Shown: one piece after another, positions 43,625-52,929 of the stretch
Layout: every line of letters starts with the position of its first letter
Position numbering within the stretch: the first letter of the stretch is position 1
NCBI GenBank assembly: GCA_017617315.1
Contig: JAFZWM010000055.1
Coordinates: forward strand, 1 to 64,000
DNA: 64,000 bases
Reading direction: 5' to 3'
Source: Bacteroidaceae bacterium
Lineage (GTDB): Bacteria; Bacteroidota; Bacteroidia; Bacteroidales; Bacteroidaceae
The notes under the pieces: model-generated
What the model saw: only the letters and a program-made list of their open reading frames with translations
The model's database searches: none
What the model was told of the DNA's origin: nothing
Program-made: the position numbers and the translations under genes

Positions 43625-43773
43625 TATATCAGTTTTACGTTGAATAAGAACATGCCACTTTTATTGGATTTTTTTGTACTAAAAAAGATAAGTACAGCAT
43701 CTATGACGGAACAAAAGTATAAATATTTCCTGATTCAGCAGCATTACTAACTCAAAAAAAATATCTGACAAAC

Positions 43774-43814
43774 AAAAAAAAGGCATGCCGATGAAAAACG
43801 ACATGCCTTTTTTT
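43774..43814 (-). terminator. Terminator after the GNAT gene
   Basis: 13-bp stem AAAAAAAGGCATG/CATGCCTTTTTTT around a 15-nt loop. Confidence 0.8.
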
Positions 43815-43828
43815 ATTATTGATATAAG

Positions 43829-44347
43829 TTATTTATGCTCGCCAAGCATCTTCTCCATCCAAACCATATCGTACCACTTGCCGAACTTCTTCCCACACTT
43901 GTGGAAGTGTGCAACCAACTCGTAGCCAAGCTTTTCATGAAAGCGGACACTACCATTCGTAAGATGCTCATCCTCAACCTCGGTGTACGAGATGCAAGCA
44001 TTTGAATTCAAAATTCCCTGCTCCTTCAAACGCTGTTCGAGGGCTTCGTAAAGCTGACGACCAACACCGTTCTGCCTCTTCTGCATATCAACATAAATCG
44101 AAGTCTCGACTGCCCACTGATAGGCGGCGCGCTCCTTAAAGGCACTGGCGTATGCATAGCCAACAATTTTTCCGTCCTCAACCGCAGCAATGTAAGGATA
44201 TTTGCTGCTGATTTTCTTTATTCGCTCAACAAATTCACTAACCGACGGAACGTCATACTCAAACGTTATTGCAGTCTGCTCCACATAAGGAGCGTAAATG
44301 TCAAGCAGTTCCTTGGCATCATCTACCGTTACTTTTCTAATCTCCAT
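43829..44347 (-). CDS. GNAT-family N-acetyltransferase (phosphinothricin-type)
   Basis: A 172-residue acetyltransferase: MEIRKVTVDDAKELLDIYAPYVEQTAITFEYDVPSVSEF is the characteristic start of the PAT/YncA-like subgroup, and MQKRQNGVGRQLYEALEQRL is the acetyl-CoA loop, with HEKLGYE near the end. Members acetylate methionine sulfone, phosphinothricin or related amino acids. Exact substrate unknown. Confidence 0.85.
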   Translation of the reverse strand: MEIRKVTVDDAKELLDIYAPYVEQTAITFEYDVPSVSEFVERIKKISSKYPYIAAVEDGKIVGYAYASAFKERAAYQWAVETSIYVDMQKRQNGVGRQLYEALEQRLKEQGILNSNACISYTEVEDEHLTNGSVRFHEKLGYELVAHFHKCGKKFGKWYDMVWMEKMLGEHK

Positions 44348-44417
44348 TTTTTACTATTCATTTTTCTGCGGCAAATGTACAATAATAATTCAGAAATCCG
44401 ATAGTCAGACAATAAAA

Positions 44418-44444
44418 AAAGGCTGCCGCAACGGGGCAACCTTT
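44418..44444 (-). terminator. Terminator after trpB2
   Basis: Stem AAAGGCTGCC/GGCAACCTTT with one wobble pair; on the minus strand it is followed by TTTTTTTATT. Confidence 0.78.
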
Positions 44445-44467
44445 CAGTTTATAACTTTTATTCGCAA

Positions 44468-45835
44468 TCAGATTACTTTTTCCAACTCTGCGATGTTCTT
44501 TGATACATCTTCGTCGGTAATCTCGAAATCTTGCAGAGAGCCAGACAGATACTGGTCGTATGCAGTCATATCGATAAGGCCGTGGCCAGAGAGGTTGAAG
44601 AGGATGACCTTCTCCTCGCCTGTCTCCTTGCACTTGTTTGCCTCCTGAATGGTAGCTGCAATTGCATGGCAACTTTCAGGAGCAGGGATGATTCCCTCGG
44701 CCTGAGAGAACAGCAAGCCAGCCTTGAATGTCTCGGTCTGCTTAACATCGACAGCCTCCATGAGTCCATCCTTGAGCAACTGGCTCACGATTACGCCAGC
44801 ACCGTGATAGCGCAATCCGCCGGCATGAATGTTAGCAGGCATGAAGTTGTGTCCGAGAGTGAACATCGGCAGCAGCGGAGTATATCCGGCAACATCGCCA
44901 AAATCGTACTGGAACACACCGCGAGTCAATTTAGGACAGCTTGCAGGCTCGGCAGCCACAAAGCGGGTCTTCTTGCCTTCAAGAATATTATGACGCATGA
45001 ATGGGAATGCAATTCCGCCAAAGTTACTTCCACCGCCGAAGCAGCCGATAACCACATCAGGATATTCGCCAGCCTTCTCCATCTGCTTCTCTGCCTCAAG
45101 TCCGATAACTGTCTGATGCAAAGTTACATGACTCAATACCGAGCCAAGTGTATAACGGCAGTTTGGAGTGCTTATAGCCAACTCGATAGCCTCAGAAATA
45201 GCTGTTCCGAGCGAACCCTGATTGTTCGGGTCTTCTGTCAGAATCTTTCGTCCGGCCTTTGTCGACATTGATGGCGAAGGTGTTACCTGCGCACCGTATG
45301 TCTGCATTATCAGACGGCGATATGGCTTTTGGTTGTAGCTGATTTTTACCTGATATACAGCAGCTTCGAGTCCGAACACCTTTGCAGCGTACGAAAGTGC
45401 TGCTCCCCACTGTCCGGCACCTGTCTCGGTTGTTACGTTGGTTATGCCCTGCTGCTTGCAGTAATATGCCTGGGCAAGAGCCGAGTTCAACTTGTGCGAA
45501 CCAACCGGGCTAACGCTCTCGTTCTTGAAATAGATATGTGCCGGTGTGCCAAGAGCCTTCTCCAATCCGTAGGCACGGACAAGCGGAGTTGAACGGTAAT
45601 ACTTGTACATATCGCGCACCTGCTCAGGAATGTCAATCCAGGCATTTGTCTGGTCAAGTTCCTGATGGCACAGTTCCTTTGCAAAAATCGGGTACAAATC
45701 CTCAGGCTTCAGAGCCTCTTTTGTCTGTGGATTCAACGGAGGCATAGGCTTGTTTACCATATCGGCCTGAATGTTATACCACTGCGTTGGAATCTCTTCT
45801 TCTGTAAGAAAATATCTCTTTTGCTGTTTGCTCAT
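44468..45835 (-). CDS. Tryptophan synthase beta-like protein, TrpB2 type
   Basis: A 455-residue PLP enzyme of the TrpB2 branch, longer than canonical TrpB (about 400) and with the typical N-terminus YFLTEEEIPTQWYNIQADM. The PLP lysine lies in SPVGSHKLNSALAQAYY, the phosphate loop in GCFGGGSNFGG, and ETGAGQWGAALSYA is conserved. No trpA is nearby. TrpB2 proteins convert indole and serine to tryptophan, likely salvaging indole rather than acting in the alpha-beta complex. Single-gene unit. Confidence 0.9.
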   Translation of the reverse strand: MSKQQKRYFLTEEEIPTQWYNIQADMVNKPMPPLNPQTKEALKPEDLYPIFAKELCHQELDQTNAWIDIPEQVRDMYKYYRSTPLVRAYGLEKALGTPAHIYFKNESVSPVGSHKLNSALAQAYYCKQQGITNVTTETGAGQWGAALSYAAKVFGLEAAVYQVKISYNQKPYRRLIMQTYGAQVTPSPSMSTKAGRKILTEDPNNQGSLGTAISEAIELAISTPNCRYTLGSVLSHVTLHQTVIGLEAEKQMEKAGEYPDVVIGCFGGGSNFGGIAFPFMRHNILEGKKTRFVAAEPASCPKLTRGVFQYDFGDVAGYTPLLPMFTLGHNFMPANIHAGGLRYHGAGVIVSQLLKDGLMEAVDVKQTETFKAGLLFSQAEGIIPAPESCHAIAATIQEANKCKETGEEKVILFNLSGHGLIDMTAYDQYLSGSLQDFEITDEDVSKNIAELEKVI

Positions 45836-45963
45836 GATTCTTATATTTTCAGGTTATTTTTTCTTTTATTTTTTTAGTCGGAGTGCAAAGTAAATCGTTT
45901 TTTCTCAAAATCAATAACATTTTATCAATAAAAAGCAGATTTATGTTTTAAAATATTAAAATA

Positions 45964-45995
45964 TTTGCTTCTTTAACGGATTTTGTTTATTTTTG
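45964..45995 (+). promoter_or_regulatory. Patatin gene promoter
   Basis: TTTG at 45964-45967, 20 bp, TATTTTTG at 45988-45995, about 36 nt before the start codon. Confidence 0.6.
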
Positions 45996-46031
45996 GCAAA
46001 CATTTAACGAAAAATACGCAATAACTGAAAA

Positions 46032-46904
46032 ATGAACATCGAAGACAAGCATAAGAATGTAGCCTTGGTTCTTGCCAGCGGCGGCGCCAAGGGATATGCG
46101 CACATAGGAGCAATTGAGGCTCTCGAAGAGGAAGGATACAAGATAACATCGATAGCCGGCACATCAATGGGAGCACTGATTGGAGGAATCTACGCTGCCG
46201 GAGGACTCGAGGAAGTGAAAAAGTGGATGTTCGACCTGAACAAGAAGCAGGTTTTCTCGCTCGCCGACTTCAAGATAGGCAGAAGCGGCATCCTAAAAGG
46301 CGAAAGCGTCATTGAAGCCATGAAGGAAATAGTGCCAGACAGAAACATCGAAGACTTGGAAATTCCTTTCTGCGCATCGGCTACCGACCTCAAAACCGGC
46401 TCGGAATATGTTTTCAGAACAGGAAAACTCTACGATGCCATCAGAGCAAGCATCTCTGTGCCAATGTTCTTTCACCCAGTAACTTACAAAGGAATGAAGC
46501 TGATAGACGGCGGAATAACAAACGGGCTACCCCTAAACAGAGTAGCCCGAAATGAAGGTGATATTCTTGTAGCCGTAAATCTCGACAACTATCATCACGA
46601 AACGATTTTCAACGAAGAGGTCGTTCCGAAGAAAAAGACAAAATCGAAGAACAAGTTAAGCGGTTTTGTTGAAAACACGCTCGAGAACTTCAAATCGCTC
46701 GGAAACAACGTGTCGCAGATAAACGACAGCATCTCAATCCTGATGCGGACAAACGTTAATCTGTCGCTACAACTCAATAAACCAGACATTTACGTCAACG
46801 TTGACTTGAAAAACAAATTCGGAAGCTACAACTTCGACCATGCCGAAGAAATAGCCCGAATCGGCTACGAGCAAATGCTCGAGAGGCTTAAACAAGTCCG
46901 ATAA
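46032..46904 (+). CDS. Patatin-like phospholipase (RssA-like)
   Basis: A 290-residue hydrolase with the patatin catalytic dyad: the oxyanion-hole [17 protein letters not shown], nucleophile [10 protein letters not shown] (serine about residue 43), and aspartate in [15 protein letters not shown]. The form without a barrel domain matches RssA/YlbK types that cleave lipid esters at the membrane. Its last 17 nt overlap the end of the convergent pyrD. Confidence 0.88.
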   Translation: MNIEDKHKNVALVLASGGAKGYAHIGAIEALEEEGYKITSIAGTSMGALIGGIYAAGGLEEVKKWMFDLNKKQVFSLADFKIGRSGILKGESVIEAMKEIVPDRNIEDLEIPFCASATDLKTGSEYVFRTGKLYDAIRASISVPMFFHPVTYKGMKLIDGGITNGLPLNRVARNEGDILVAVNLDNYHHETIFNEEVVPKKKTKSKNKLSGFVENTLENFKSLGNNVSQINDSISILMRTNVNLSLQLNKPDIYVNVDLKNKFGSYNFDHAEEIARIGYEQMLERLKQVR

Positions 46905-47802
46905 TCTCGTTTACGGACTTGTAGCCCTTGCGGTCGAGATATTCGTTTATTCCCTTTGCCACCTTAACCGTGACGGCAGGGTCGACGAAGTTGGCAGTTC
47001 CAATCTCTACCGCCGTTGCGCCGGCAAGAAGGAACTCGATGGCATCTTCGGCCTTCATGATTCCGCCCAGACCAACAACCGGGATATTAACGGCATGGGC
47101 AACCTGCCATACCATTCGGAGAGCCAGCGGCTTGACTGCCGGGCCGCTCATTCCGCCGGTCTTTGTTGAGATTACAGGCTTCTGCTTTTCTATGTCGATG
47201 GCCATTCCGAGAACCGTGTTGATAAGCGAAACTGCGTCTGCTCCGGCACTTTCTACGGCTTTTGCAATGCTAACAATGTCGGTTACGTTTGGCGTAAGCT
47301 TAACAATCAGCGTCTTGTCGTAAACCTTTCTTACGGCTTCGACCACCTCGGCTGCGCTCACAGGGTCTACGCCCCACGCCATGCCTCCACCTCCGGTGCT
47401 GCGCTGGTTCGGGCAACTGATATTCAGCTCGATAGCTGGAATCTTATCCAATCCGTTCACCACCTTGGCGCACTCAACATAGCTCTCGAGAGTTGTTCCG
47501 CCGAGGTTTACAATCATGTTTGTATCAATATCCTTAACCTTCGGATAAATATTCTCGGCAAAATAATGAACGCCTTTGTTCTGCATTCCAACGGCGTTAA
47601 TCATTCCCATCGGAATCTCAGCCATTCGCGGATAAGGATTTCCTTCGCGATGCTCGATGGTTGTACCTTTCATTATAATGCCGCCGATTTCTTCGAGATT
47701 AACAAAATCGGCAAATTCCAATCCGTAGCCGAATGTTCCTGATGCGGTCATCACCGGATTCTTCAGTTCAAGACCGCCCAACTTAACACTTAAATCTGCC
47801 AT
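46888..47802 (-). CDS. pyrD: Dihydroorotate dehydrogenase, class 1B catalytic subunit
   Basis: A 304-residue FMN enzyme of pyrimidine synthesis that oxidises dihydroorotate to orotate. [16 protein letters not shown] opens the barrel; the active-site base is the cysteine in ELNISCPNQ, typical of class 1; [10 protein letters not shown] and [26 protein letters not shown] bind FMN and phosphate. The partner subunit pyrK is directly upstream and overlaps by 13 nt, confirming the NAD-linked 1B type. Confidence 0.94.
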   Translation of the reverse strand: MADLSVKLGGLELKNPVMTASGTFGYGLEFADFVNLEEIGGIIMKGTTIEHREGNPYPRMAEIPMGMINAVGMQNKGVHYFAENIYPKVKDIDTNMIVNLGGTTLESYVECAKVVNGLDKIPAIELNISCPNQRSTGGGGMAWGVDPVSAAEVVEAVRKVYDKTLIVKLTPNVTDIVSIAKAVESAGADAVSLINTVLGMAIDIEKQKPVISTKTGGMSGPAVKPLALRMVWQVAHAVNIPVVGLGGIMKAEDAIEFLLAGATAVEIGTANFVDPAVTVKVAKGINEYLDRKGYKSVNEIIGLV

Positions 47803-48566
47803 AGTAGTTTTTCGATATTAAAAACAGGACCGTCCTTACAAACGCACAGATGTCCTTCAGTAGTATTTTCAACACAACACAGGCACGCGCCCAAACCGCA
47901 CGCCATCATATTCTCGAGCGAAGCCTCGCACTTCACTCCGTTTGCCTTGGCATATTTTGCCACCGAAACCATCATCGGCTTTGGTCCGCAGGTTGATATA
48001 CGAGTGAATTTCTGGCTTGTCAGAACTGAATGGTTCGTAACGAAGCCTTTCTCGCCAAGCGAGCCGTCCTCGGTAGTGACGTAAACATCGCCGTATTTCT
48101 TAAATTCGTCGAGTTCAAGAACATCGGCAGCCGAACGCGCTCCCAACAGGAAGGTTGGAACAGCACCGCCTTCGACGAGTTTCTTGCCATATAATAAAAG
48201 AGGTGCAGTTCCGGCACCACCGCCGATAAGCAGAACCTGCTCGCCCTTAACAACTGGCGAAAATCCGTTTCCAAGCGGTAGGACAACGTTTACCATATCG
48301 CCCTCGGTCAGTTTTGCGAGTGTTCGTGTTCCCTTTCCAACAAGCTGAATTAAAAGCCACAACTCGTTAGTCTCCTCATCAACGAAGTTTATAGAGATAG
48401 GTCGACGCAGGAATACGTCGTTGTTGCCATCCACGCGCACCTCTACAAACTGTCCCGGAAGCATCTCTGGCAACTTTTCACCCGAAGTAAGTTTCAGCAG
48501 AATAAACTTGTCGTTCATCTTAATATTAGCCGAAACCTTCAGGTCGAGAATATGTTTCTTTACCAT
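47790..48566 (-). CDS. pyrK: Dihydroorotate dehydrogenase electron-transfer subunit
   Basis: A 258-residue FAD and iron-sulfur protein that passes electrons from PyrD to NAD. FAD-binding [27 protein letters not shown]-binding [20 protein letters not shown], and a four-cysteine [2Fe-2S] site in the C-terminal stretch CGLGACLCC...CVC. First gene of the pyrK-pyrD pair on the minus strand. Confidence 0.93.
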   Translation of the reverse strand: MVKKHILDLKVSANIKMNDKFILLKLTSGEKLPEMLPGQFVEVRVDGNNDVFLRRPISINFVDEETNELWLLIQLVGKGTRTLAKLTEGDMVNVVLPLGNGFSPVVKGEQVLLIGGGAGTAPLLLYGKKLVEGGAVPTFLLGARSAADVLELDEFKKYGDVYVTTEDGSLGEKGFVTNHSVLTSQKFTRISTCGPKPMMVSVAKYAKANGVKCEASLENMMACGLGACLCCVENTTEGHLCVCKDGPVFNIEKLLWQI

Positions 48567-48628
48567 AAAAGAGTTTGTTAAATTTTGTGATGCAAAGATA
48601 TTACAATTAGCTCGTAGTACAAAAAAAG

Positions 48629-48669
48629 CGCACTTGTTTTTGCTTCAAAAATAAAGCTATACAAGTGCG
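48629..48669. terminator. Stem-loop between the XRE gene and pyrK
   Basis: CGCACTTGT (48629-48637) pairs with ACAAGTGCG (48661-48669), with a 23-nt loop. It may end the XRE transcript on the minus strand. Confidence 0.45.
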
Positions 48670-48716
48670 TAAATATTTTTCAATTTCGTGTTCGCTCTTT
48701 TCAGGAAAGATGCGAG

Positions 48717-49424
48717 TTAATGATTTCCCGGATAAAGAATCTGATAAGTACCATCATCAAAAAATACGCGAATCTCAGTAATCTGTCTGAGGAATTGCTT
48801 AGGATTGATGTTCTGCACATTCAGCGGTTCGCTGCCGTTTTTCCGAGGCGATTCGCCTGACTGATTTTGCTGCGAAGCAGCCGAATAGTTATTGTATATT
48901 TTTTGTTTTTTTACATCGTGCTGTTGTTCACCCATGCCTGACTTCTGATTACCATATGGTTGGTCATTAAACAGCGAACCGCAAGCATTGGTCTGCTGTA
49001 CTGACTTTGAATTCGCTAATACAGGCGAAGATGCAGCTTGCTGCAAATTCGCATCAAAACCCTGCGCCTTTGGCGCAGCCGCCGAAGGGGTATAAAGCAT
49101 ATCTGATTGTTCTTCATCATTTACCGAATTATTACAATAAGGTGTATTATCCCCGTCAGGGGTCGACGAATTTGCACTATTATTATATGTATCTGCGTTA
49201 AGCAGATTTCCTGAAGCGGCAGCATATTCTCCTGTACCCTCGACCAGCCAGTCGAAAGTAACGTCAGGAAAACGCTTCAATATTTTCTGGACGATGGGTA
49301 GGGTAGCGTTGTTACGTCCAGAAAGTATATGAGACAAACTTGCCTGAGAAATTCCGATAGCCTCGGCGAAACTTTTAGGGCTTAACCCCTTCACTTGCAT
49401 TATGTGGTTTATGCGATCCTTCAT
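48717..49424 (-). CDS. XRE-family regulator with long low-complexity tail
   Basis: A 235-residue protein. Residues 1-65 are a Cro/CI helix-turn-helix (MKDRINHIMQVKGLSPKSFAEAIGISQASLSHILSGRNNATLPIVQKILKRFPDVTFDWLVEGTG), with NATL-type lead-in common to Bacteroidetes phage-like and housekeeping regulators. Then about 135 residues are Asn-, Ser-, Gln- and Ala-rich and probably disordered, before a short folded end (FLRQITEIRVFFDDGTYQILYPG). It precedes an extremely AT-rich gap full of TTTTACAA-like motifs that might be its operators. Targets unknown. Confidence 0.8.
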   Translation of the reverse strand: MKDRINHIMQVKGLSPKSFAEAIGISQASLSHILSGRNNATLPIVQKILKRFPDVTFDWLVEGTGEYAAASGNLLNADTYNNSANSSTPDGDNTPYCNNSVNDEEQSDMLYTPSAAAPKAQGFDANLQQAASSPVLANSKSVQQTNACGSLFNDQPYGNQKSGMGEQQHDVKKQKIYNNYSAASQQNQSGESPRKNGSEPLNVQNINPKQFLRQITEIRVFFDDGTYQILYPGNH

Positions 49425-50262
49425 TTTTTATTGTATTTTTGAAAAACTTTACAAAAATAAATATATTTTACAAATTAACAAAATTTTACAAGTATAAATT
49501 TATTACAATTTTACAATCTTTACAAAATTAAATTATTAAAGTTGATGAATTATATTTACAAATGTAATATAATGTGCTATAATTTTGTAAATAACATTGA
49601 TGTATAAGAACGTAAAACAAGTGTATAATACATAAAATTAGTATGTTACAGATGTATAATAAGCTCGTTTTACCCATTATTACGGGCTTTATAAGTCAAA
49701 ATGAATAAAATATGAGTAAATCACACATAAAACAGACTAATAAAATAGATTATTCCAATATAATTCAATGATTTACAAGCGTCGAAATAATATGTATAAA
49801 TATGAATTTACTTATGTTTTTTTACAGTTTTAAATTTATAAAATCATAATATATTTTACAATTATACTATTATACAATTGTTTATTTATGTTAAAATCTT
49901 TTACGTTTGTTAATTATAAATATTTTAACTTTTGTAAACTCCAAGACTTTTATGTTTACTTTTGTATAGTTTAATTTTCCAAAACTGCGAGATCTTAAAA
50001 TTTTTGAAAAATTCGAATAACTGTTCATTCCAACTTTAAATTTTAAAATCTCACGCATGTTGAATTTACATAAACCAGTTATAAAATAGGGTTTTAAGCA
50101 CTTTTTCACCACTATCCAAACTTAGCAAAAATAGACAAAAACAGCATCGTTTTAAAGTAAAATTCACGACTCTCCTACCATAAAACGATGCTAAATTTGC
50201 ATTTTCAGAGCATCAAAACGAAGATTTTACATTTGTTCGCCTCTACCGATTGTACTAAAGAA
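49425..50262. other. Very AT-rich intergenic region with recurring TTTACAA
   Basis: About 0.9 kb between the XRE gene and holA is far richer in A and T than all neighbours and has no convincing gene. TTTACAA occurs repeatedly near 49450, 49470, 49486, 49511, 49522, 49555, 49770 and 49855; ATGTATAA-type sequences recur near 49600, 49650 and 49792. A perfect 12-bp inverted repeat (AGCATCGTTTTA at 50143-50154, TAAAACGATGCT at 50181-50192) is also present. No DnaA-box cluster was recognised. Confidence 0.6.
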
Positions 50263-50302
50263 AAATCCCTGCCAATATTCATCAAAATACTGGCAGAGAT
50301 TT
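50263..50302 (-). terminator. Terminator after holA
   Basis: Minus-strand hairpin, AAATCTCTGCCAGTATT pairing imperfectly with AATATTGGCAGGGATTT, followed by TTCTTT. Confidence 0.7.
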
Positions 50303-50366
50303 CTGTTCGCTTTTTATTTAGAAATAGAAAATACGAAATTTTACACTAAGATAACGGCACCAAAAA

Positions 50367-51401
50367 CTAATGTAGAATATAATATACGAGTTCTCGCAGG
50401 AGGTCTGAATCCGAAACACCGCCATTGCCTATACCCTTCGATTTTGCGTCTGTCGCTCTCAATCCGCCGATAATGTTCATACACTTCACACCGTTGAAAG
50501 CTTTCATTCCTTTTAGGTATGGTTCTACCCTATATCGTATCTGACCAGGTGCACCCTTAATGTCTAAAAATTGTGCTATTCCGGCTTCAGTTTTTTGCGG
50601 CGCATAATAGGCAACCATCAGATTTGAGAAGTACGAATACAATGCTCCGATTGTAACAACCAGCGGATTGGATTTTGGATTTGACTCGAAATAATTTACA
50701 ATTCTGTTAGCCTTCAATACATCCTTATTGATGAGGGCATCTCGCAGTTCAAATACGTTAAATTCCTTGCTTATGCCAATGTTCTTTTCTACATCTTCGG
50801 GACGAATAATATTTCTGCCAGCCGGCATCGTCAACGCAAGTTTTTCAATCTCTCCGTCCATACGGTTGAGGTCGTTGCCAACATATTCGCACATCAGATT
50901 CAGAGCCTGTGCATCAATCTGAACCTTGCGACGCTGGCAACATCCTTTCACAAAATCAGGAAGCTGATTGTCGTAGAGTTTCTTCGATTCGTACAGCACG
51001 CCAACCTTTGCAATTATCGGAGCAAGCTTCTTTCTTCTGTCCAAAGTCTTGCCCTTCATGCACACAATAAAAACAGTGCTTGGCATTGGCTTTTGCAAAT
51101 AAAATTCGAGTGCGTCGATATCCTTTACATTCTGGGCTTCGCGAAGCACAACCACCTGACGTTCGGCCATCATCGGATAGCGTTTGCAGGCATTTATAAC
51201 ATCTCCAATCTGAGTTTCTTGCGTGCCATAGACGATGGTCTGATTAAATTCCCTGTCCTCTGGCTTCTGCGCCACATCCATTATATAATCGGATATGCGG
51301 TCGATATAGTAAGGCTCTTCGCCCATCAGAAAATAGATTGGTACAAAGTTGCCGTCTTTAACGTCCTTTATTATTTCTTGATATGTTATATCCTTTGCCA
51401 T
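50367..51401 (-). CDS. holA: DNA polymerase III delta subunit
   Basis: From ATG 51401 (MAKDITYQEIIKDVKDGNFVPIYFLMGEEPYYIDRI) the product has 344 residues; the ATG nine codons earlier would include the divergent gene's promoter. FLMGEEPYYIDR and the central RQVVVLREAQNV...FIVCMKGKTLDRRKKL follow the HolA clamp-loader pattern, with the collar domain (AGIAQFLDIKGAPGQIRYRVEPYL) at the end. Delta opens the beta sliding clamp. Confidence 0.9.
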   Translation of the reverse strand: MAKDITYQEIIKDVKDGNFVPIYFLMGEEPYYIDRISDYIMDVAQKPEDREFNQTIVYGTQETQIGDVINACKRYPMMAERQVVVLREAQNVKDIDALEFYLQKPMPSTVFIVCMKGKTLDRRKKLAPIIAKVGVLYESKKLYDNQLPDFVKGCCQRRKVQIDAQALNLMCEYVGNDLNRMDGEIEKLALTMPAGRNIIRPEDVEKNIGISKEFNVFELRDALINKDVLKANRIVNYFESNPKSNPLVVTIGALYSYFSNLMVAYYAPQKTEAGIAQFLDIKGAPGQIRYRVEPYLKGMKAFNGVKCMNIIGGLRATDAKSKGIGNGGVSDSDLLRELVYYILH

Positions 51402-51424
51402 TTTATAATTTATACGTATTTTTG
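51394..51424 (+). promoter_or_regulatory. Promoter of the small PD-(D/E)XK gene
   Basis: TTTG at 51394-51397, 19 bp, TATTTTTG at 51417-51424; an exact consensus. Its -33 box overlaps the start codon region of divergent holA. Confidence 0.7.
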
Positions 51425-51465
51425 CCACGAAAAATTAGAAATGCAAACATACACAAAAAATTCTT

Positions 51466-51915
51466 ATGAAACAACTCAATCTTCCACCTTTTAAATACAA
51501 AGTGATAAAGCAGAACGGCAAGCCTGCGATTTTCGATGTCATAAGAAAAAAATATGTGGCGCTGACTCCGGAAGAATGGGTAAGACAACATTTCGTTCAT
51601 TACTTGATTGAACACAAAGGCTACCCTGCCGCACTAATGGCAAACGAAATGGCGATAACGCTTAACGGCATGACGCGCCGCTGCGATTCGGTCTTGTACG
51701 ACACAAATTTACAGCCAAGGATGATTATCGAGTACAAGGCGGCAACCGTGCCGATTACTCAGCAGGTTTTTCAGCAGATATGTTCGTACAACTTTGTTTT
51801 AAAAGTAAAATGGTTGATTGTGAGCAACGGTTTACAACATTATTGCTGTTGTTTACATCCTGAAACACAACAATTTGCCTTTGTAAAAGATATTCCATTT
51901 TACGAAGAATTATGA
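51466..51915 (+). CDS. Small PD-(D/E)XK protein (HSDR_N_2-like)
   Basis: A 149-residue protein that resembles the stand-alone 'type I restriction enzyme R protein N terminus' family of Bacteroidetes. The nuclease-like core is TRRCDSVLYDTNLQPRMIIEYKAA (Asp, then Glu-x-Lys). Preceded by a helical lead-in (LTPEEWVRQHFVHYLIEHKGYPAALMANEMAI). No hsdM/hsdS is near, so it is not part of a classical restriction system; a housekeeping DNA role is possible because it sits divergent from holA. Confidence 0.85.
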   Translation: MKQLNLPPFKYKVIKQNGKPAIFDVIRKKYVALTPEEWVRQHFVHYLIEHKGYPAALMANEMAITLNGMTRRCDSVLYDTNLQPRMIIEYKAATVPITQQVFQQICSYNFVLKVKWLIVSNGLQHYCCCLHPETQQFAFVKDIPFYEEL

Positions 51916-52100
51916 CTTTACAAAAGTTTTAAGCCAGATAAAAATTACGAATTTTCAAATTTCAGACTCAAAAAATGCGCAAATTCCTAAAAAAAAATAA
52001 AAATGGCGGCAACTTTTTTTTCTGAAGAAAATTCCGACCACAATTTTACAAAAAAGCCCCACAACAAAAGTCGCGGGGCTTAATATTTTTTTGAAAGAGA

Positions 52101-52928
52101 TTATTCCTCTGTCTTGCGACGGCGGATGCTTCTCTTCTTTGGCTTCTCCTCTGATGCCGATGCAGTATCAAGCTTAACGCCTGCAAGCTCTGGATCGATC
52201 ATGATTCTACCGCAATACTCACAAACAATAATCTTCTTGCGCATACGGATATCCAACTGGCGCTGTGGCGGAATCTTGTTGAAGCAACCGCCGCAAGCAT
52301 CGCGCTCAACATAAACGATACCAAGACCGTTGCGGCTGTTCTTGCGGATACGCTTGAATGCAGTGAGCAGACGAGCATCATCGAATGAAGCCTCGAGGTT
52401 CTTGGCCTTCTCGCGGAGAGACTCTTCCTCGGCCTTAGTCTCAGCTACGATTTCCTCAAGCTCTGTGCGCTTTACATCGAGATCCTTCTCGCGCTCAACA
52501 AGAAGCGCACTGCTTCGGCTGATTTCGTCCTGCTTCTGTGCGATGCTCTGACCAGCCTCTCTGATCTTCTTCTCGCAAAGCTCTATCTCAAGACCTGTAA
52601 ACTCAATCTCCTTGTTAAGAGTATCGTACTCGCGGTTGTTGCGTACATTGTCGAGCTGCGACTTGTAGCGGGCAATCATTGCCTCGTTCTCGCCTATGGC
52701 ATGCTCTTTTTCCTTAATGGCATTGTCCAATGCCTCGATGTCGCTCTGTGCTTTTTCGATACGAGTTTTCAGACCCTCGATTTCGTCCTCAAGATCCTGA
52801 ACCTCAAGAGGAAGCTCACCACGCAAAGTTTTAATTTTGTCAATCTCAGACAACAGGGTCTGCAACTGATACAAGGCTTTCAATCTTGCCTCTACCGACA
52901 TTTCTGCCTCTTTCTTTTCTCTTGCCAT
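52101..52928 (-). CDS. Coiled-coil protein with C4 zinc ribbon
   Basis: A 275-residue protein: residues about 10-190 are a long antiparallel coiled coil (VQDLEDEIEGLKTRIEKAQSDIEALDNAIKEKE and onward), followed by the zinc ribbon ACGGCFNKIPPQ...CEYCGRIMIDPEL with CxxC pairs, and a basic tail (EEKPKKRSIRRRKTEE). This matches the DUF164/zf-RING_7 family; relatives are thought to bind nucleic acid or assist transport, but the role is not settled. It begins 1 nt after the stop of the Nif3-like gene, so the two are co-transcribed. Confidence 0.88.
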   Translation of the reverse strand: MAREKKEAEMSVEARLKALYQLQTLLSEIDKIKTLRGELPLEVQDLEDEIEGLKTRIEKAQSDIEALDNAIKEKEHAIGENEAMIARYKSQLDNVRNNREYDTLNKEIEFTGLEIELCEKKIREAGQSIAQKQDEISRSSALLVEREKDLDVKRTELEEIVAETKAEEESLREKAKNLEASFDDARLLTAFKRIRKNSRNGLGIVYVERDACGGCFNKIPPQRQLDIRMRKKIIVCEYCGRIMIDPELAGVKLDTASASEEKPKKRSIRRRKTEE

Positions 52929-52929
52929 T

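Noticed and set aside
49891-50112. 73-codon minus-strand ORF in the AT-rich gap
   Set aside because: Lys/Ile/Phe/Asn-rich composition is what AT-rich noise gives; no start signals.
49425-50366. Chromosomal replication origin
   Set aside because: AT richness alone is not enough: no cluster of DnaA boxes was recognised and dnaA is not nearby.
51466-51915. Type I restriction system
   Set aside because: Only a small HsdR-N-like protein is present; there is no hsdM, hsdS or helicase part.
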